DNA of 64,000 nucleotides. Source: Pardosa pseudoannulata (lineage: Eukaryota; Arthropoda; Arachnida; Araneae; Lycosidae). Location: positions 53,004,393 through 53,068,392 of the forward strand of contig CM063501.1 in NCBI GenBank assembly GCA_032207245.1, in the 5' to 3' direction. The notes below the pieces were generated by a model. That model had not been told where the DNA came from. It ran no database searches and worked only from the letters and a program-made list of their open reading frames with translations. Each line of letters begins with the position of its first letter. The stretch's first letter is position 1. Below, in pieces: positions 62,914-64,000 of this stretch. The position numbers were made by a program, and so were the translations under genes.

Positions 62914-63002
62914 TGAGTGGTGTCATTTAGACATCACTCAACGTTCTGTTGCTGTGATTTCTCTCTATTGAGTGGTGTCATTTAGACACCACTCAATAGA
63001 GA
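62914..63002. other. Pair of related hairpins upstream of the first visible exon
   Basis: 62914-62940 has arms TGAGTGGTGTC / GACATCACTCA around ATTTA (one mismatch). 62962-63002 has perfect 18-bp arms TCTCTATTGAGTGGTGTC / GACACCACTCAATAGAGA with the same ATTTA loop. They lie ~130-220 bp upstream (minus sense) of the exon at 62782. Confidence 0.85.
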
Positions 63003-63231
63003 AAACTATGTATTTCAATTCCGTGAAGCTTGAACTCAGTTCTTCCAATGTGTAATATGTAATTTATCATTTTCCCAGTATGTGGTGATACTTTTTTTAA
63101 GGAAAGGTTGGCGGTTTTGCTCCATTTGTCGGATACTGTACAGGATTTGTGAAATTCAACTGAATCTGAGGGGTATGGAATTCATGACAGTTGATATACA
63201 TGTAATATATCAAAATTATTTAACTTGAATA

Positions 63232-64000
63232 CACTGGAGTCCGCTTAATGTGATCGCGGTTAATGTTATCAATTGCTTATTGTTATCGAAATCACTTGGT
63301 TCCGATTTTCTCTATTCATTTGTATGTTAAATTTATCTCTTTATGTGATCGTTACATCGGTTAATGTTATCAGTTTTTGAACCTCGTTTTAACTGGCAAA
63401 GGAATATTCACAATGTATTCAGAAGGAACTTATTGTTTTCTTTCCTTTCGATATTGTTCGAATTTTTGAAAATTTTTCCTCTTCCACCTATGGAAATGGG
63501 GAATGAACAAAGGAGTGGGGTATTACCCGCCCCAGGAATTTGTCAGAAATACGCACACCCTGATGGTAGTCAGTGGTTGTCAAAAAAGCAGAAGACAACA
63601 CATTCTTATCGGAACTGAGAAGGTTCGTATTCACATTTTACTCTTTGTTCGCCTCCATGAAGCTGTCGATATTTAAGCCAGAAAGCAAATGATTTAACAT
63701 TAAAACAAAAGATCGAAATTTTAAATAGTTATGACAGGTTGATTATGATTACGAACAATTCATCAATGAGCTTCTTAGAAAAAATTGTAGACAGTCAACA
63801 ATGGACAGTTAATTTGTTATGTATACAATTCTTATGTTTTATAAAATAATATATAGTACATAAATAGTTCGTGTTTGTAATTCAGTTCGTGTGAATTAAA
63901 GGGGTATAAATTTATCTAATTATGCATATCATTTATTATCCCCAGTCGGTTATTGTTATCAAAATCAAGGTGTCCCAAACTGATCACATTAAACGAAGTC
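63232..64000 (+). mobile_element. Tigger/pogo element cut by the window end
   Basis: After TA (63230-63231) the left tip is CACTGGAGTCCGCTTAATGT continuing GATC. The window ends inside the inverted right tip, whose complement reads GACTTCGTTTAATGTGATC, so only about 4-6 bases are missing. Internal repeats GGTTAATGTTATC and TTATTGTTATC appear near both ends. An ~85-codon plus-strand frame at 63364-63618 has no family I recognise. Confidence 0.88.
63673..63790 (+). pseudogene. Tigger/pogo transposase N-terminal (CENP-B-type HTH) fragment
   Basis: The plus strand reads SQKANDLTLKQKIEILNSYD without a start codon. This matches the opening helix of the CENP-B_N / Tigger DNA-binding domain (K...L.L.EK..IL..YD). 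The frame continues about 25 codons and degrades; no DDE domain follows. It supports the Tigger assignment of the surrounding element. Confidence 0.75.

Overview
The window is eukaryotic, AT-rich, intron-dominated DNA from an arthropod, most likely a chelicerate and probably a spider. The evidence is one split gene with a peritrophin-type chitin-binding domain (CBM14), two introns of about 11 and 29 kb, tRNA-derived SINEs, and a Jockey/I-type LINE fragment whose RNase H/zinc-knuckle tail resembles those common in spider genomes. The species call is inference. No prokaryotic, viral or organellar signature is present.

Only one host gene is supported. It lies on the minus strand and occupies most of the window. 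Three exons (62782-62491, 33587-33375, 21986-21798) join in frame at consensus GT/AG sites. They encode the last ~230 residues of a secreted-type, single-CBM14 protein of the CPAP1 ('cuticular protein analogous to peritrophins 1') kind. The 5' exon(s), including the expected signal peptide, are not seen and probably lie beyond 64000.

Everything else is 3' flank (1-21797), intron 2 (21987-33374), intron 1 (33588-62490) or upstream sequence (62783-64000), filled with repeats. The 3' flank holds (TA)n tracts, an 83-bp and a 141-bp minisatellite, a full-length SINE with target duplications, and a 3.4-kb inverted-repeat-bounded element. That element carries eight tandem copies of a decayed BEL/Pao retrotransposon pol fragment and is itself hit by a PIF/Harbinger-like MITE. 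Intron 2 holds a 146-bp satellite, a second copy of the MITE, a 76-bp array and a piggyBac-like element ending 65 bp from the exon. Intron 1 holds three further piggyBac-like elements or fragments, a deleted mariner, a Tigger-like MITE, a ~200-bp satellite array, a SINE nested in a LINE, a hAT element with the transposase C-terminus, and a tandemly amplified tRNA-Thr-type SINE. The right edge cuts through a Tigger/pogo element.

I found no coordinated multi-gene system. The observations most worth a second look are the piggyBac-like elements sharing a palindrome 14-16 bp inside the terminus, the amplified retrotransposon fragment inside a terminal-inverted-repeat element, the SINE array whose target duplications reveal insertion before amplification, and two related hairpins just upstream of the first visible exon.
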